From: Sycobia sp. Sy_11
Taxonomy: Eukaryota; Arthropoda; Insecta; Hymenoptera; Epichrysomallidae
Assembly: GCA_018907035.1 (NCBI GenBank)
Contig: JACCIC010000002.1
Location: forward strand, 6,567,001-6,631,000
Direction: 5' to 3'
Length of the DNA stretch: 64,000 bases
Under the pieces are notes generated by a model that was not told the origin of the DNA, made no database searches, and saw only the letters and a program-made list of their open reading frames with translations. This document shows, in pieces, positions 59,940 through 64,000 of the stretch. Every line of letters starts with the position of its first letter. The stretch's first letter is position 1. A program made the translations under genes and the position numbers.

Positions 59940-61690
59940 TGATAACTTTTGTTTATTTATTTATTTATTCGCTATATAGTGGAATTGAGGTATTCGCAGA
60001 CTTTTTTATAGTTATTCTACAGTAGGACGTGATACTGTAAAATTATATTTAGTGTAAAATTTCCGTTGTAACCTTTTTTACGTTTACATTAGCTTACTCA
60101 TACTGCTAGATTTCAATCGATGAAAGCCTATGGGCATTGAAAATTTGGGTTCCCCAGTTACTCATAAATTTAATGGCTAATTCAATATTTCTAACATATT
60201 AGAACGTGATTAATTTTAAGATAAGCATGAAAAATTCAAAATTAACACTGTCTTGAAATTTATTCACCACCTCTGGATGATCTGTTTTACAAGTTGATAA
60301 TTAACATTTATCCTTGTTGAAAGAAATTTTGTTTTCTCTAAATCAAACAATTATTCCACCTTACCAAATTTGTTAAAGAGGGTAACATTTTGATATGTTT
60401 TAGCAAAATTCTATGTTTTTTAAACAGTTTTCTGCTTTTCGAGTATGTAATATGCAAAGGATTTCTGGAATCTTTTGCAATTGCGAAAATTGCGCGATTT
60501 AGCTAAAAATCAGCAGAATGTCGAATAGACATTCAAGAATGTTGCTATATCTTAATGAAAGACGGAACGCTTTCGCGTGAGGTACAATCGTAATTTGTAG
60601 CAAACTTTGGCAAGATAAGTGCTTCTATTAAGAGTAATAGGGAATTTCTATTGGTTTCTAAACAAAAAAAAAAGGAGAAAACGTCCCCGATGCCCTTATG
60701 TAACTTCTGTTGTCGTTCTTTAAACATTTTTACTCGTAAATAACGCAAATTTCTATTGAATTTTCAAGCCTCTGTCCTTGAATCAAACAACTGCAGTTCA
60801 ATACCCATCGTGACTTCATATAGGATTATATGACGTTGATAAACATTCTCTCAATTTTTTTTAACATTCATCTTGTACACTAAGCATGCGTAGAACAACA
60901 TTAGACGTCTTTCGAGTAAACTTTGTATTTTTTTTGTTTATTATCACCCAGTAGTTGATCTCAGTTATGTCTTTCCGAGCGGGTGAATTTCAAAGATCTT
61001 CAAACATGCCCGATTTTTTATTTGACAAATCCATGGTATTTGTACAAAAGTGCATCGAATTTTTAAAATCATCTTAGACATTTAGCTTTTATTCTTATTA
61101 TTCAGACTATATTAACAACGTTATTTCATAAACAGTAACCGAATTTATGCTTCCAATTTTTCTATGTTTCTGAAAATGAAAAATTGTCTATTTTAACATG
61201 TTTTATCTTCACATATTTCAATTTTGCGAAAATTCGCTTCGAGTTTTATTGAATCAATATCGGTGCTATTATATTAACTGTTTTAGGAGCCTTATAGTTC
61301 AAGTTATTTGCGTCGAAAAGCAAGATTATTGAAAAAAAAAAAAAAAAAAAAATTCTCCAACTTTACTTTTCAAGAAGAGGTCATAACTTCCCTTGACTCC
61401 TGCCCCATCTCAAATCTGAGCTAAACATTCGAAAAAGAAGATCCCGATCCAGTGAAAACGTCCCGTAAATATTTAATTTTCTTTTGGGGCACTTTATTAA
61501 ACGTTAGGTACTCCCAAGTTATAATTTATTCCGCTTTAATTCTCGCAATTCCAGGGACTTTCTATTTATTTTGCAACGAATGGGTAAGCAAATAAAAAAA
61601 AATTTACCGTTTCTCGTTTTCTCCAAATGGCACCGAGAGGTACGGAGATGAAAAAGAAAGATTCGAGAATCTCAAGAAAAAAAAAATACT
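59940..61690. other. AT-rich intron/intergenic DNA
   Basis: A TTTA run at 59950-59968 and a poly(A) of about 21 at 61332-61352. No gene seen. Confidence 0.5.
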
Positions 61691-61699
61691 CTATCCCAG

Positions 61700-62091
61700 T
61701 GTATTTCCTGGAAAATCCAATCGAACCTATTTCCTGCCGAATCGTCCCTGCACGCGCACTGTGTCCCCGATTCATCGCTGTATAAGCCAAAGCCAAACCT
61801 TTCTCCCTCGATTTTGAGGAAAAGGTGGGGCCGGAGAGATTTGAGGGGCGGGGGAGGGGAAGCTGGCATAGGTCGAAGCGAGAAGAAGAGCCGGGGAATC
61901 AGAGAAACTCACTCGTTTAACGCCCGGATAAGCCGGGCCAAGAAAGAGATTCCTTAAATGACTATATATCTATATATATATAGATATCGAAACACATATA
62001 CATTCGCGCACACAATCATAGAGAAAGAGAGAGAGAGAAGGAGGGTCTTAAATTGCGCAATACAAACCTACTGCACAGCGCAAAAGGTAGG

Positions 62092-62155
<64 letters not shown>

Positions 62156-62690
62156 GCAGCGAATTCAGGCACACACCGACGTCCCTAATTAACTCTATGT
62201 AGAGGGTAGCGACTTGCATATTTCATGGTAAAGCGCGCGTTCTATACCTTCCCCGCATCCCCTTGAATGCCTCCGCCGACCCACTCCCCGGATGAGGATT
62301 AGCGTTACGAGAAGCTGCGCGCCATCTAGCGGCTTGTTAGCTTTTCCAACAATTTATGACGCAGTCGTCGTCGTTGGATGAAGGGGGGAGGGCTTACTTA
62401 CCCGCACGCTCCCCCACCCCCCCCAAAGCTGCGGCTACTGTTGACGCTTTTTCCGCTAATGGCGTTCGCACCCCCCATCCCCCTTGTCCAACACCTTGGC
62501 GTAAACTGTTTTCTCGGAGGGAAGTTGGATCTAGCGCCCCGTGAACGAAGTATTGTGCGCGCCCCCTGTTGCTGTTGTTTCCCGCAGCGCGGCGGGAAAA
62601 GTTCGAGGGCCGGGCGTGTTTTCGTTTCGCGTGTTTTGATACGACTGCGAACGAAACTCTGGCCATTTCGGACCGACGAATATCGGAATT
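61700..62690. other. GC/CpG-rich island 9 with GA arrays
   Basis: GA arrays at 62021-62039 and 62091-62152, a C-run at 62410-62425 and CpG-rich sequence to 62690. It contains the CTCF-like site. Open frames on both strands are not supported as genes. Confidence 0.6.
62319..62332 (-). promoter_or_regulatory. CTCF-like insulator motif
   Basis: GCGCCATCTAGCGG agrees with the CTCF core known from flies and other animals (in the other orientation CCGCTAGATGGCGC, close to CCASYAGRKGGC with one change). It lies in a CpG-rich island next to a GA array. One strong motif; binding not shown. Confidence 0.5.
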
Positions 62691-62699
62691 TTTAGGGAG

Positions 62700-64000
62700 A
62701 GTCTTTCTTCCATCGACGAAAATATATGACTACGACCTCTAGACATTGTTTTACGAATTGAACGAAGTAGGCATCGAAATTTCCATCTTACAGCAACTAC
62801 TAAATAGAAAAGAAGATAAACATCAGAGAGATTCTTAAATAATTTATTTGGTAGTGATGCACGAGTTTTGTATCACTAGTAATTGTGTATATCTCCTGCC
62901 GATAACTGATCAATAATTGATCTTTTATGGAGAAGATAAAAAATCACAATTTGAATTATTTCAAATGGCTAACTTGTGATTAAAATGATGAAATAATTCG
63001 TGAACATTGATTAATCTCAGATAGAAGAGCAACAGTAGCCCTATAAAGGTACCTTGGTCGTAATATATTAGTGTGGAAGGCTTCGTTATAATCGGATACT
63101 TTAAAGTACACAAACTTTTAATAATGAACCGAATATGTCGATTATTTACGTGATAAAACAATTCACGCTAGAGTGAAATTAAGTACTTGTATTGCACTAT
63201 ATTATCCAGCTAATATAATAAGTGGGTGGGAACTTATTTGTGTAAATAAGGTGTAAGCACGTACGTTGGTTGGCGTTCAGACTGAAGAATAAGCTAAATT
63301 ATATATTTAGATATGCAATAAAATATAATTTAATACATATACAGTCCAACCAAAAAGAAAATAAACTAAAAGAACTAAATTTATTGAATTTAGAAGGTTT
63401 CGTTATAAAACATAAATAATTCTATATCAGAACCTTTGATTAATTTGCCCGGAGAACGATTTTCTAGTAAAAATTATAACAATGTTTAATACGTGATTTC
63501 TTCAAAATCTGTACAAATATAAAAATATTAACATAGTTTCTAAAACATTACACTAGATTAATGGTAAATTTTCAACATTTTGCTGATAAAATTGTCTAAG
63601 TATAGTAAATAGATTTTCACAATCTGTCATCTAATTGCTGAGTAGCATTGTAAACTTTTACTAGAGAATATGAAAAAAAAAACTGATATTATCATCTTTT
63701 TCTTTTTGAAAAAAAAAAACTTTTTTTAGCTATTTTTTTAGCTTTTTAGCTGGCTAGTTTTTAGCTAAAAAAACTTTTAGCGATGCGTGAATTGCTAGAA
63801 AAAATGTTATACAACGCGGTAGTCTTAATCCTTTCTTGACATTTTCCACATGGTACTTAAATATGCATGCTGCATATATATATATATATACACATCAATG
63901 CTGCAGTAGCACGCTAGTCGATTGCCGTCGTGCTTTTTCTTCCTCCGATGGGTAAATATATGTCCCCGTATCCCTTGGAGAAGGAGGCTCCGTCTCCACC
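62700..64000. other. AT-rich DNA to the right edge
   Basis: No supported gene. Four imperfect TTTTTAGCT units lie at 63721-63780 with an inverted AGCTAAAAAA arm, and a short (TA)n at 63876-63891. A 17-codon frame from ATG 63948 reaches the edge but has no support. Confidence 0.45.

Noticed and set aside
63948..64000. 17-codon frame running off the right edge
   Set aside because: Too short to judge; no acceptor in frame and the minus strand is equally open.

Overview
The window reads as insect nuclear DNA, most likely from a hymenopteran, although the taxon is inferred and not proven. The signs are an AT-rich background with abrupt GC/CpG-rich patches, very long pure (GA)n, (TA)n and (CA)n arrays, spliceosomal introns with GTAAGT/GTGAGT donors, and decayed R1-clade, Jockey-like, gypsy-like, mariner-like and Mutator-like elements. 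There is no rRNA, CRISPR array, operon or bacterial-type gene. Intact protein-coding content is small.

Left third (1-24 kb): an array of small secreted cysteine-rich peptide genes on the + strand, set among transposon remains. Gene A (3278-4637, two exons) and gene C (21985-23703, two or three exons) share the cysteine spacing C-x4-C-x3-C-x9-C-x4-C-x-C-C-x8/10-C. They also share a phase-1 intron just before the first cysteine and a G-x-C turn. This fits a cysteine-stabilised alpha-beta (defensin-like) fold with one extra disulfide. Copy B (11429-15740) is a pseudogenised duplicate of A: a one-base insertion breaks exon 2, and its intron has swollen from 1.1 to 4.1 kb with a gypsy-like integrase relic. 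A and B lie in a duplicated segment of about 3.4 kb (2960-6360 and 11100-18090), enlarged in B by two insertions. Gene C has an optional last exon built of twelve 9-bp repeats that is open in two frames. One frame gives a basic K-M/I-P tail and the other an acidic E-N-A tail, chosen by two candidate acceptors 20 nt apart. This is the most interesting feature of the window.

The same region holds: an R1-clade fragment cut by the left edge (1-1100, minus); a second R1 3' part abutting a different reverse transcriptase (7605-8540, minus); an AT-rich interspersed repeat family (9.8-12.5 kb); an inverted pair of related ~700-bp elements (16740-17480 and 19440-20130) around a Mutator-like transposase relic with its core deleted (18599-19232); and a mariner-like helix-turn-helix relic (20767-21114).

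Middle (24-30.4 kb): a Jockey-like endonuclease/reverse transcriptase relic (24940-26330), AT-rich DNA without genes, then a CpG-rich promoter and leader (28.7-30.1 kb). These lead into one coding exon (30143-30347) with a clear signal peptide and a GTGAGT donor. This is the first coding exon of a secreted or membrane protein that I do not recognise.

Right half (30.4-64 kb): no convincing downstream exon. It looks like a very long first intron or regulatory landscape: AT-rich DNA punctuated about every 2-5 kb by GC/CpG-rich islands carrying GA/CT, TA, CA and poly-G/C arrays. Also present are a 21-bp inverted repeat, a degenerate AT-rich repeat field, G-quadruplex motifs and a CTCF-like site at 62319-62332.
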